Under the pieces are notes generated by a model. It saw nothing but the letters and a program-made list of their open reading frames with translations. It had not been told where the DNA came from and made no database searches. Shown piece after piece: positions 51,135 to 63,600 of a stretch of 64,000 bases of DNA (positions within the stretch are counted from its first letter, which is position 1; each line of letters opens with the position of its first letter). The position numbers and the translations under genes are program-made. The DNA comes from Piromyces finnis (Eukaryota > Neocallimastigomycota > Neocallimastigomycetes > Neocallimastigales > Neocallimastigaceae), in assembly GCA_002104945.1 (NCBI GenBank), contig MCFH01000070.1, positions 62,001 through 126,000 of the forward strand, in the 5' to 3' direction.

Positions 51135-51177
<43 letters not shown>

Positions 51178-52500
51178 ATTAATAAATAAATCAATAAATC
51201 AATAAATCAATCAATCAATAAATAAATAAATAAATAAATAAATTAATAAATTAATAAATAAATAAATAAATAAATTAATAAATAATTTTTATTTATGTAA
51301 AATTGTTTTTTCTATATATTTTAATATATGAATAAATATATCATTAGTATACTTTTCAATGGAGTCATTGGATAATAATGGCACTTCTTAGTTTAATTAC
51401 AACAGATTAATTTATTATTATTATTTTTTTTAATGAGTAATTTTTATTTATAATAAATTGAAAATAATAAATAATAAATTAGTATTATATAAAAATGTAT
51501 ATTTATTCATATATTAATTAAATACCATTTTATATTTCATCAGTTTACAAAGAAAACAAATGTGAAACTTTAATAATTATTATTATGAAAAAACTTCATT
51601 TATTAATATAAATAGAATTATTATACTATTATTACACAAATATATAATAATATATCATTGAATAAATTGTATAGATATATTTTATTCTATGAAAGAATTA
51701 TAGATCAATAGACTAAATTTATACTTTTTCAAACTTTTTTAATTAAATCAATTCATTAATAACATATTATAATATAATGATAATATACATAAATTAAAAG
51801 TAATAAGAAATTAAAATTTTTTTTTTTTTTTCAAAAGTGTATAAAATTATATTAAAATAAATTTGATTTAATTTACTATATCATATATTAAATATTTAAT
51901 TTATTAGTAAAAAAGTATTCTATTTAGTATTCATAAAAAAATACAAAAAAAAAAAAAGTAAATAGTATCTTTAACTTTTTTTTGTAAAACAAAATCTATT
52001 CTATATCCAATTTTATTCATTAATATCATTATATCATTTTTTGAAAATCCTTTATAAACTATATCAAGATACTTTAAGAAAAAATACAATAAAATATATC
52101 AAATTTAAACTATATTTTAATGAATATAATAAAAATAATAAAAAAACATTTCATGTTTCATAATTAAAAATATTAAAAGTATTTGGTTTGTAGAATTAGA
52201 ATTAAAACATCAGTTGAAATTTCTTTATATACCGTATATAAAGAAAAATTCTATTGATGTTAAAAAAAAAAAAAGAGTCTTGGGATAATAAAAAAAATAA
52301 TTATTAGGATTGGAATTGACAATAAATCAATCAACAATATTTATATTTTTTATATATCATTAAGAAAGGATTAAAAGAAGAGTGAAGAGAAAAATAAAAT
52401 AAAGAAAATTGTAATTAATTTGTAAAGTTGAAAATAACTATTTTAGTAGAAAAGAATTAGTTACAATTTCTTTATAGTTTTGAAATATAACTCTTTAAAA
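47704..52500. other. 4.8 kb gap between divergent genes
   Basis: The largest gene-free stretch in the window, between MAK11 and the membrane SH3 gene. Long homopolymers occur on the left (47926-47941) and right (51818-51831). The middle, roughly 49300-50760, has fewer homopolymers and more G/C-containing words but no open frame or known RNA motif that I can recognise. The AAAT repeat at 51084-51285 lies in the right part. Confidence 0.6.
51084..51285. repeat. AAAT microsatellite with AATC and AATT variants
   Basis: About 200 bases of tetranucleotide units, mostly aaat, with clusters of aatc and aatt variants repeated in a nested pattern. It is the largest simple repeat in the window. Confidence 0.9.
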
Positions 52501-55500
52501 ATGGGAAATGTTGAAAGTATAGGTGAGTTTTTGTTAAATAATTTTATTTAAAAGTATCTGTAACAACAATAAAAGTTATAAAAAGTGTAACAGAATTGTT
52601 TTTTTTTTTTTAAATAAAAGTAAAAAAAGTATTTTAAGAGAATGTAGTAATAATATTTTCTAATACTAATTTTTATTTATTTACTTTATATATATATTTA
52701 TAAATATAACTATATTTACACAATTAATAGTTGAGAAAAACATTAATAATATTTCAAATGATTTTTCTAATAACCATCACGACAACGACAATACTATTTT
52801 AAATAACAATGGTCAAACGGAGACTTCTTATAATAATGGAAACTCATATAATATAGATACTAATAATTATAATGGCTTCAATACCAATAATAATAATTAT
52901 GATGGTACAAATAATAACAATGGTATTGGAGAAAATACAAATACAAATACTTATAATTATTATAATTATGATAATGGTTTTGTTAACGACGATATAAATG
53001 ATATAGGAACTATTGTGTATAATAACTATGATGATAATAGTTATTATGGAGGTAATGGATTTGTAAATAATAATGATAATACCCATCAGTCCACTTCACA
53101 AAGTCAAAACACCAATCAACAAAATCAATCAGCAAACCAATTTGATTCTTTAAATAATCAAATGTCCTCAAATCCAAATTATGAAGATAATTATTCAACA
53201 ATTACAAGCAACATATCTACTCAAACTTACCAAGAAACCTCAGCAACGTCTATAGAGGAAAATAATGTAACACCTAGTACAAATACAACGTCACAAACAC
53301 AAAATGCATTTAACAATAATTCTTCAAATAATTCAAATTCATTTGAATGGATTAATAATACTGTATTTTCAATAAATGGTTTTGATATTACTTATTTATA
53401 TATAATCATTGCTTCGGCATCAGCAATATTGCTATTTTCATTATTACTTTTAATATGCGTTATTTTAATAAGAAGACGTAAAAATAAGAAAAAAACTTTG
53501 GAGCTTATTGATATTAATAATCCGAGTAACCTTCGTAATATGTTGGATGAAAACACTTCAAGTAAGAGTGATTGCGATAGTAATTATAATCATACCAATG
53601 ACAACTATACTGAGGGAAATGTTGTTTCCGAAAGTAATAATACTAATAGTAAAAATAAAATTAATGATAAAAATGATAACTATTTTGAATATAATGATTA
53701 TCCAGAGTTTAAAGATTATAAAAACTATATGGATTATCCAGATAGCCCAAAGCAACCTCATATTACGCAACATTTCCAAACTTTACCAAATCCAAAAGCT
53801 GTATACCCTACAGGAAAAACAATCGATGCTTTTCAACCAAATTACACTAGAATGTCAACCCCATCGTTTCCAACTTCAACTTCTAGTCCAAGTCAACTCT
53901 ACCGTAAGAGTAGTATTGTTAGTACAAAGTATGATTGTGAATTTGATTCTGGATACAATTTCTATAGTCAAAATATGAAATTAAATAAGTCAATGTTGAA
54001 AAGTAATAGTATAAAAAGTAAAAAATATAAAAAATCACCAATATCTAATTTTATTGATTTAAACAATAATAATAATAATAATAACGAATATAATAATGCT
54101 GAGGATAGTCCAAAATCAAAATTAACTCAGATTACGGATTTATATGACAATCAAAATAACAACAATAATCACCACAATAAAAACTATTTAAAAAATGACA
54201 TTAATAATTATAATAATGATAATAGAAATATCGATAATAACAATAAGGATAGTTTATACCCACAAGAAAATGAAATTGGTAATATCTACAGAAATTTATT
54301 TGCTGAAAAAAGATTCAAAACAATGCCACAAAGAAATAGTCAAAAGCAAATTTCAAAAAATGATTTTGGAACAAATGCTAATGATACCAAAATGAGAAAA
54401 GAGACTATGAATGTTATCCCTCCAAAGGATAATTATCCAATAAATCAAAACTATCCATTAGATTTTCTTTATCAACAACCTCAAAAACTTAATGCACTTT
54501 CACCTATTAAAAATTCATTACCCTCCTACATGTCTTACGATAATTTAAATTCCGTTAATAAAATGATATCACCTACAACTCGTTTATACAGTACTCCGGT
54601 AAATTCCACAAATCCAGTTACAAATAATGGTAATATTGTGTATCCACCCATCACAATGTTGAATGATGAGGAATTGATTAATGAGCAAAGTAGATATCCT
54701 GTTGATCAAGATTATAATGCTATTTATTCATATCAACCTGTAGTTAGTGATGAATTGTATATTACAATTAATGATCGTATTCATTTGTTACAAACCTATT
54801 CAGATGGATGGGCTTATGGCAAGAATGTTACTACTGGAAGGTTAGGTGTATTCCCGCTAAATCGTTTATCCAGTGTTAAAAAGAATCGTTCATCAAGTAC
54901 TTCTGTTAGTAACGGTAGTAATCGTATATCTAGTAGTGTTAAAAGTGATAGAGAAAGTGAAAAGACAAAGGTTAATGTTAATGCTGCTATAAGTGAATAT
55001 ACAAATTCTGGTAATAAAAAGAGTCTTTCCTATTCACTTTCAAAGCTTCAAGGTAAAAATGCAAGTCAAGAAACATTAATTAACAATAGAAATTCTCATA
55101 GTAATTCAAGTACAGACGCCAATCCTTCTTCAAGTAAAGTCAAGCCAAAGAAAAGTCGTACTTTAATCATTAAAAATTTTTCGGATGAGGACCTTCGTGA
55201 CAAAAGTCAATCAACTGTTCTTTCTGGTAAAGCTGACAGCAAATTTGAAATATCTAGTCTTGAAAGAAAGAAAGACAATAGTTTAAGTCAAAGTCGTCAA
55301 AACAATGAAAAGTCCTATTTCAGTAATTTCCACCAAGATTCTAAAATACGAGAAATAAAAAAAGAAAACGAAAAAGAAAAAAAAGATGATTTAGAGTTAA
55401 ATTTAAATTCTATTTCAAGATTAAAAATCGATTTTGACGATTTAATGACTGATTCATCATCATTCCCCAAACAAAACAAAACTAAAACTAAAAATTATTT

Positions 55501-55525
55501 TTCGGATATCCCAATTCTTTATTAA
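52501..55525 (+). CDS. Single-pass membrane protein with C-terminal SH3 domain
   Basis: Two exons, 52501-52522 and 52731-55525, encode 938 residues. The first 228 residues are Asn/Gln/Ser/Thr-rich with N-x-S/T sites. One hydrophobic segment (YLYIIIASASAILLFSLLLL, about 229-254) is followed by RRRKNKKK, so the positive-inside rule puts the N-terminus outside and the C-terminus in the cytosol. A long disordered Asn/Ser-rich region leads to an SH3 domain near residues 665-722 (YNAIYSYQPVVSDELYITIN, DGWAYGKN, GVFPLNRLS), then a Ser/Lys-rich tail. The plan resembles yeast Fus1, a cell-fusion scaffold, but sequence similarity outside SH3 is not evident. No classical signal peptide is present. The start MGNVESI resembles an N-myristoylation site, which would conflict with an outside N-terminus. 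Confidence 0.82.
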
Positions 55526-58371
55526 AATCAATATTATCAATAATATATAATATATATACATTTTTTCATAAAATATCTTATATTTTTATATAACAAAATA
55601 CCATTATACATTTATATAAATATTATTTCAATATCATTATACTATTAATTTTTTTTCTTAACCCCACAATCACATAAATATCAATTTCCATGTTTTATTG
55701 TATTAAAATAATAGAGAAATGGTCATTTAAAATAGACAAATATTAATAATACTTATTTATTTTTTTTAATATAAAATATATTTTATCTTTTTTTTTTTTT
55801 AAAAAAAAAAAGAAAAAGAAAAAAGGCCTATGAAAATTAAAACATAGATGATTATAATATATAGTTGAAAAAAAAAAAATGAAGACTAATTTCAACTTTT
55901 TTTTTTTTACTATTATTATAATCGCTATATATATATATTTTTAATCATTTATACCTTTTTTTTTTTTTTTAATAATTTAAATATCATATATTATTATCAT
56001 TAGTAATATTCATTATCAGTTATTTAAGCAATATAAATATATGTTATAGTAGAATAAGACAATGATAAAAAAAAAGATTATTCTTAATATATTTAATTAT
56101 TCAAATTTAAATATTCAATACAAATTTTGTTAAAGGAAAAAACATTATTCATTATATAAAAAGTAATATATAATATTAAAAAATCAAATTAAGAAACGAA
56201 GAAAATAAAAACAAAAGAAAAACAAAAAAACAAAAAAAAAAAAAAAACATAAAGAAAAAAAAAATAATAATAATAATAATAAAAAAAAAATATTTATTTA
56301 ATTATAATCAAGCTTTTTTAGAATTAAATTTACTGTGTATTTTTTTTTTTTTTTCTTGAAATACTTTATTGTAAAATTATTTCAATCAATTATTAAATAA
56401 TGATGTTTTTATTCTAATGTTAGGCTTAATTCATTAGGGATAATGAAGATAATAAAAAGTAAAGAGTTTCATTTTATTTTTTATATTGAAAAAATTAATT
56501 CATTGTATCATTTATAACTATAATAGGTTCACTTTATAAACATTTATATTCAATTTAAATAATAACATAAAAGAATTTGATAATATAAATTATTATGCCT
56601 ATAAACATATATTTATTTATTTTTTTATTTTCATTGCCCTATTATTTTTATAAATAAAAATGGTATAGTATAATATATACTTCAAAATTGTAGGAAAACT
56701 TTAAAATCTTTAAAAAAAAAAAAAAAAGGGATATTCTATATTTTTTTATTACCCATTCTGTAACCCAACATCAACGATTAAAAACAAAAATTTAATTTAT
56801 ATATAATATTTTTTTTTAAAAAAAAAATAAAAACTATAATAAAGAAAAAAGGATATAGAATAAACTTTTTAATTTATAATATTATATTAACACTTTCAAA
56901 AACAAATAAAAATAAATTTTTGCATCAACTAATTTTACTTTATTTTTTTTTTTTCATTTTTTCATTCATTCTATTCATCAACTACTTGTTATATTAAGAT
57001 TAAGATTTTATAGATTGAATTTTAATATATATAATAAAAGAATAAAAACTATTGAATTAAATAAATGTAATTTCTTTTTTTATGTCTATTTTTTTATTCA
57101 TGGGATGATACACCAATACTACATTTTATTAATTATATGAAAAATTTATACTTTATTAAATTTCAATTTTATTTTTCAAATATTAATAATTATTTTTTTT
57201 TAAAAAAAATTTATTTTTTATATAATTATAGAAATAGTTAATCAAAAAAAAATATTATTAAATACATATACGTCAAAAATATAAAGGTTAGTATAAACTA
57301 GATATATTTGTTTTCTTTCCTATGAAATTCTTAGTTGAAACCTTTTCTATACCTATTAATTAAAATAATATTTATTTTATAAAATAATTTAATTATATTT
57401 TTTAACAATATTAAATTTTATAAATCTAAAATAAATTAAATATAAAATATTTTTTTAATTAATCTTTTTTAATAAATGAAAAAGATTAATATTTAAACAT
57501 TAGGTGAAAATTTAGTTTCTTTTTTTTTATTTACCTTTGTATTATTATCATCAATGGAATATAATGTTAACTTTTTCTATACTTTTTTTATTCATTATAT
57601 CAAGAAAAACATTCTTTTTTTTTTTAAAACTTTTATATTTTAATTTTTCCATTTTATAAATTTTTTTTTTAATCTATTTTTTTTATTAATAAAAATATAT
57701 TGCAGATTTTTAATAAATTTTAAATATTTTTAAATTTCTTTATTTGGAATTAATTAAATAATATATTAGATATTAAATTTTTTAAACTAAATCAGTATAT
57801 TGTAATATATTGTAAACTTTAACATTTGTATATATAATATATCTATTTTTTTTTTACCCAAGGAAAGTTAATTTTAATTAATTATAAAAGTTAAATATTT
57901 TTTAGGGTAACTATAATCACTAGTAAAAAGTAAAATAAAAATATTTTCTTATGAAGTAATACATTCATATTCTATTTTGTATTAACTCTTCAATAAAAAG
58001 TATATTATTATGATAAGAAATAATATATTTGATATCATATTAATGATTTAATAATAAGAATAAATTTTTTTTATTCAATAATAAAAGATAATAATCAATA
58101 TATCTAAATTAAATAATATATTTTATATCAACTATTTAATTAATCTTTTTCACATTAACATTTGTTTTTATTTTATATTTATTTTTTTTTTAATTATTCT
58201 TATTCACTTTTTTTTTTTTAAAAAAAAGTAACTTTTTTAATTATTACTTTAAAAGGATAATAATAATTTTAATATAAAAATAATTAATGTTTTTTTTTTT
58301 TATAATCACTTTCCATTTTTAGTATAAAATAAATTTTTAATTTTATTATTTTTTAGTATTCTTTTTCTTTT

Positions 58372-58411
<40 letters not shown>

Positions 58412-59861
58412 TTTATATACAAAAAACTAATATATATAAAAAAAATGAAATAAAAATAATAAAATACTTTTGAAAATACCAACAACAACAATTATAATTT
58501 ACAATAATTTACAATGAAAAACGAAGTATAAAAAAATAAATTATAAGAGATTAAATAATAAGATATATATATATAAAATCATAAGCGATATCAAATACTA
58601 TTTTTTTTTCTTTATGTCTTACTCTATTGAAATTACAATTTTTAAAGTATATAAAGGAAAAGAGAAAGAGAAAATTGTTTAAGGAATAGAACATACATAG
58701 TGTATATATATTAAAAAAAAAACAAACCTTACTCAATTTAAATTTAATAATTTAAAAATAATCATTAAATTTCAACGAATAAAAAAAAAAAAGAATAATT
58801 GTTGTAAAGGCAAAGGATCATTTTAAAAAATAAAATAAGATAATAAAAAGTTTTCCAAAAAAAAAACTTATTATATATGTATAAAATTATAAAATTATTA
58901 TAGCAAGTGGAGAACCTTTTTTTATTTTTCAATTTAAAAAAAAGTATAGAATATTTCTTAATTTCAATGTAGAAATTTAAAACTATTATATAAAAGAAAC
59001 ATTCTTATTTTTAATTATATTGAATATAATAAACAATAATTATACTGCATGTTAAATAAGCATTCAAATAAATAAACAAAAGAAATACAAACAATAGTCA
59101 AATTGTGTATAAATAAGCAAATTCATATTGGATATATTTTCAATTTTTTTTTTTTTATTAAATATATTTTAAAACTTTATTCTTCCCAAACCTTTTTTCC
59201 TTTTTTTTTTTTTTAAAAGAAAAGTTGAAAAAAAGTAAAATAATTAAATTTATACATGTCAAAGTATTAATTTAGTTTTAACATACTATTTTATAAGAAC
59301 TATTTTTTAATAACCATTTATTATTCAGTTTCATTTATCAACAGAATTACAAATAAAAAAAAAAATACAAGAAAATAAAAATAAAATAAGTAAATAAATC
59401 AATAAATATAGAAGAAAAAAAAAAAAAAGTAAAATAAGTATATTCAATAATAAAGAATATCAAGAAATTTAAAAAAGATTATCACAATAAAATAATAAAT
59501 AAATAACTTTAAATATCACAATATACTTGTTTTTTTTCCTATTCTATAAAGAGAATAAAATAAACATTCATTCTATTTCATATTAGTTCAATTATAAAAA
59601 CGATAATAGTTAAAAGAAACAAAATCCATAGAACAATAATAATATAAAAAATTAAATATTTAAAATAAAATTATACGTTATATATATTTTATTGTTAGTT
59701 CTACTCATCCTTATATTAATAGAAAAAAAGTATAGAGAAGAGGAAAAAAATTAAAGAAAAGATAAATAAAAACAACTATATAAAATCTACTGTTTTTTTT
59801 TTTATAATCAAATTCAAAGTCTATCGTTTTTTTTTCTTTATAATTAATATATGTATTAAAA
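55526..59861. other. 4.3 kb gap upstream of the antiporter gene
   Basis: No gene was found. The region contains a T13-A11 palindrome (55788-55811), another at 56809-56827 and the longest homopolymer of the window (36 T at 58374-58409). The A-rich and purine-rich sequence of the last 700 bases before 59862 is plausibly promoter and 5' leader. Confidence 0.65.
58374..58409. repeat. 36-base poly-T tract
   Basis: Uninterrupted run of T preceded by ctttttctttttc. It is the longest homopolymer seen here and its true length may be affected by sequencing error. Confidence 0.85.
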
Positions 59862-60622
59862 ATGCTAGTAAAGGGTGGTTTATTTGGTGAGGATGATGAT
59901 TCATACTTGGCTATGTTATTACTACAGGTAATATTCCTTTTATTTTATATTAATAGGCATAGTTATAATTCTTTTATATTATATATATTGAATTATATAA
60001 TAATGATATCAATAAATATACATATTATATATATATAAAGATGTTAGTAATAATATCATTATCCAGAGCATTAGTATGGTTATTATCAAAAATAGGTCAA
60101 CCTTCTATTCTAGGTCAAATTTTATGTGGTATTATATTGGGTCCAAGTGTTTTAGGACAGTAAATATTCCTCTTTTTTTTTTTTTTTTTTTTTCTGTATT
60201 ATATATATTTATATCAAATCAATAATTAAAATCATTTATATTTATAATTATATTTATATTATATGTATTATATTTAAATATATATTTATAAAATAAAATA
60301 TCAAAATAATTGAAAAAAAAAAGAATACCCGGATATTATAAACATTTTTTCCCGGGAGATTCAATTGAAAATTTATATATGATTTCAGATTTTACAGTAG
60401 TTTTATATATATTTTTAATTGGTCTTGAACTTAATACCAGTAGTGTATTTCAACCTAAAAGAAAATATCCGTTATATATTGGATTTATATCAGTTTTCTT
60501 CCCATTCATCACCGGTTTGGGAATGAGTTTTATTTTCAAAGATGAAGATAATGTTAATGGTACTAGACATACCATCACACACATGCTCTATATTGGTTTG
60601 GTTCTTGCCATTTCAGTAAATA

Positions 60623-60655
<33 letters not shown>

Positions 60656-63600
60656 TAATATAGTATTAAAATTATTATTTATTAATTTATTATAATTAAT
60701 TTTTAAAATTATTAATTTAATATTTATAATAAAGGCATTACCAGTACTATCGAGAATTATTAGTGAATTAGGTTTACTTCAAACAGTTGTAGGTGCTTCA
60801 TCTGTATCCGTTATTACTGTAGATAATTTATTGTATGATTATTACAATGACTAAGAAAAGTGTTTTTAATACTATTGATCCTATAATTATTATATTATAT
60901 TTTTTAAATTGGTTTAAATTAAAACATTACTTTTTTTTCTTATAATCCTAATTTTATTTTATTAATAGATGTTGGGGTCTTTTAATTATTGTTTCAAGTT
61001 TTATTAATTCTACGGCGGATACATTATCTCCTCTTTATATATTTTTAAGTTTAATGGCTGTCGTTATAGTAATGTTTTTTGTTATTAGACCTCTCACTAA
61101 TATATGGATAAAACATTATGAAAGCGAGATTGAACAAGCAGGTGCTGTTAGTGAATTTACTACTTCAGTTATATTCATTCTTCTTCTCTTGTCAAGTTGG
61201 GTCACTCATCGATTTGGTGGACACGCAGTTATAGGTAGTTTTATGTTTGGTCTTATTTTACCGCATGGTCAATTTACAGTAAAAATTACTGAAAAAGTAG
61301 AAGATGTTGTCGTTATCTTTTTATTACCTTTGGTAATATTTATATAAATATATATTTCAATTAAATTTATATATTTATTTTTAGTATATTCTATAATGAT
61401 AGAATTATGTTATATTAACATTTCATTTTAATATTTTATTAAATATATGTATTATAACAATTCAATTTCAAAATATTTATTATAGTATATTGCAGTATCA
61501 GGTTTAAGATCCACATTTGATTTCTTCAGTGATTACATGTTTTGGGTTTGGTTAGTTTTATTATTTGTTGTTTCATCTTTCTGTAAAATAGTTCCTGCTT
61601 CAATTATTGCCAAATTTTGTAAATTCTCATGGAGAGAGTCTTTTTCTCTTGGTATATTATTAAATACTAAAGGGTAAATTATTATACTACTTAGAAAAAA
61701 TATTTAGTTTAATCTATATATATTTAAGTTCACTAAATCAAAATGAATATATTTTGACCTAATAAAAAATAATTATAATTAAAATAATTATTATAAAATT
61801 TTTATTTATTTATTTATTAATAATTATTAAATAAATACTAACATTACAATGTTTATAAAACTTTTTTTTTATTATTTTCTAAAAACGGCGATATCGAAAC
61901 TATATATTAATATTTTTAGTCTTATGGATTTAGTTGTTTTGAATATGGGATTTGATTCACAAATAATTTCTCCAAAAACATACTCACTGTTTATCTTGAT
62001 TACATTGTTAACTACATTTTCAACAACACCATTAATTTCAAAAGTTTATTCACAAAAATATAGAGTACCAATGGCATTAGATGCTCCTATCAATGTTGAA
62101 TTTACAGAAAATACTGAAATGACTAATGAAAATGATAACCATACTGTTAATGATCAATCCAATTATTACAAACTTTTAATTACCATTACTAATACAAAAT
62201 CTTTACCAGGTTTAATGACTGTATTACATCTCTTGAATAATAAACAAATAAAAGGTGCTAATAATCAAAGATTAATGGTTCATTCCCTTCGTGTCATGGA
62301 ATTTTCGGAAAGATCTTCCTCTATTCAAATGGCAACAGATGCCACCACCACTACAAATTTAGATCCTATCTCAACAATATTAAGAACATTTGGACAACTT
62401 AATAATATTAATATTATCGCTAATTTAATTGTTGCTAAACCTTCTGATTTTGCTTCAACTATATCATACTATTCTGAAAATTTCCGTTCGAACATGCTAA
62501 TTATTCCTTTTGATTATAGTGAAACAAATATTGTGGGTACTGCCCAATCAGGATATTTAACATTAGCTAATATATTTGAAAATCCAAATAATCAATCATC
62601 GACATCTATTCAACAACAACAACAACAACAACAGCTACAACAACAACAACAATTTAATCCCGCTCCATCTAAAACATTTAGAAATATAAAATCAGAGTAT
62701 TTACCTGGAATCTGTCATTTATTAAAAAGTAGTTGTTGTCCTGTAGGTATTTTTATTGATCGTGGTTTTGGTCAAGGTCCTGCAATGATGGCTTTAGCTA
62801 ATAATAATAATGAAATTAACTATGCTAATAATGTAACTAACTTTTCAACTATTAATCTCTATACTCAATCTGTTGTGATTATTTTTATTGGTGGTCCAGA
62901 TGATCGTGAAGCTCTTAAATTAGCCACTCGTATAGCGAAAACAAATAAAGTTCAAGTAGTTATTAAAAGAATTAGACAATCGAGTGAAATGGTCAAATTA
63001 TCTGCTAGAGATCCTACAGATATTGATTATGATATTGGTCCTGAGAATTTAACCTTCCAAAATTCTTTTATTAAGAGTACTTCTCTTCAAACCTATCAAA
63101 AAATGCTTTCAACCTTATCTGAAAGAAAAAGTAATAATAATTCAAATAGGGCCAGTGTTATTTCTGATAGAAAGGCCTCCAATAGTTTAAATAAAAAAGA
63201 TATGAATAGTAATGATTATGAAAAAAATATTAATATTGGATCAGCAACACCAAGAGACGAGAGTAATACCAATAATAATGATGATGATGGAGCAAATGAT
63301 AATGATCGAGCAAGTAAATCAAGTTCCGGAAAAAATTCATTTGATTCTTTATCTTTATTATCAAAACCTTCTATTGCAGTGTCTATGTCTACTAGTGATG
63401 CTTCCTCTAGCAATTCAAATTCACATGAAAAACTTCCAGACGATAAAAAAGAAATAATGCCACCAAAAATTGATACTTCTTTACCTTCCACTAGAAACAA
63501 TACTCAACCATCATCCAAAGAAGTAACACCAGTGTCAATAAATATGCCAGATGTTCAAAATCAACCACCACCACCACAACAAAATAATTCTAATAATAAA

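Noticed and set aside
51084-51285. Possible CRISPR-like or minisatellite array
   Set aside because: Units are four bases long with no spacers; it is a simple microsatellite in a eukaryotic genome.
53508-53978. 156-codon Ile-rich open frame on the plus strand
   Set aside because: It is a shifted frame of Asn-rich codons in the membrane SH3 gene; AAT repeats read in another frame give Ile and Met runs.
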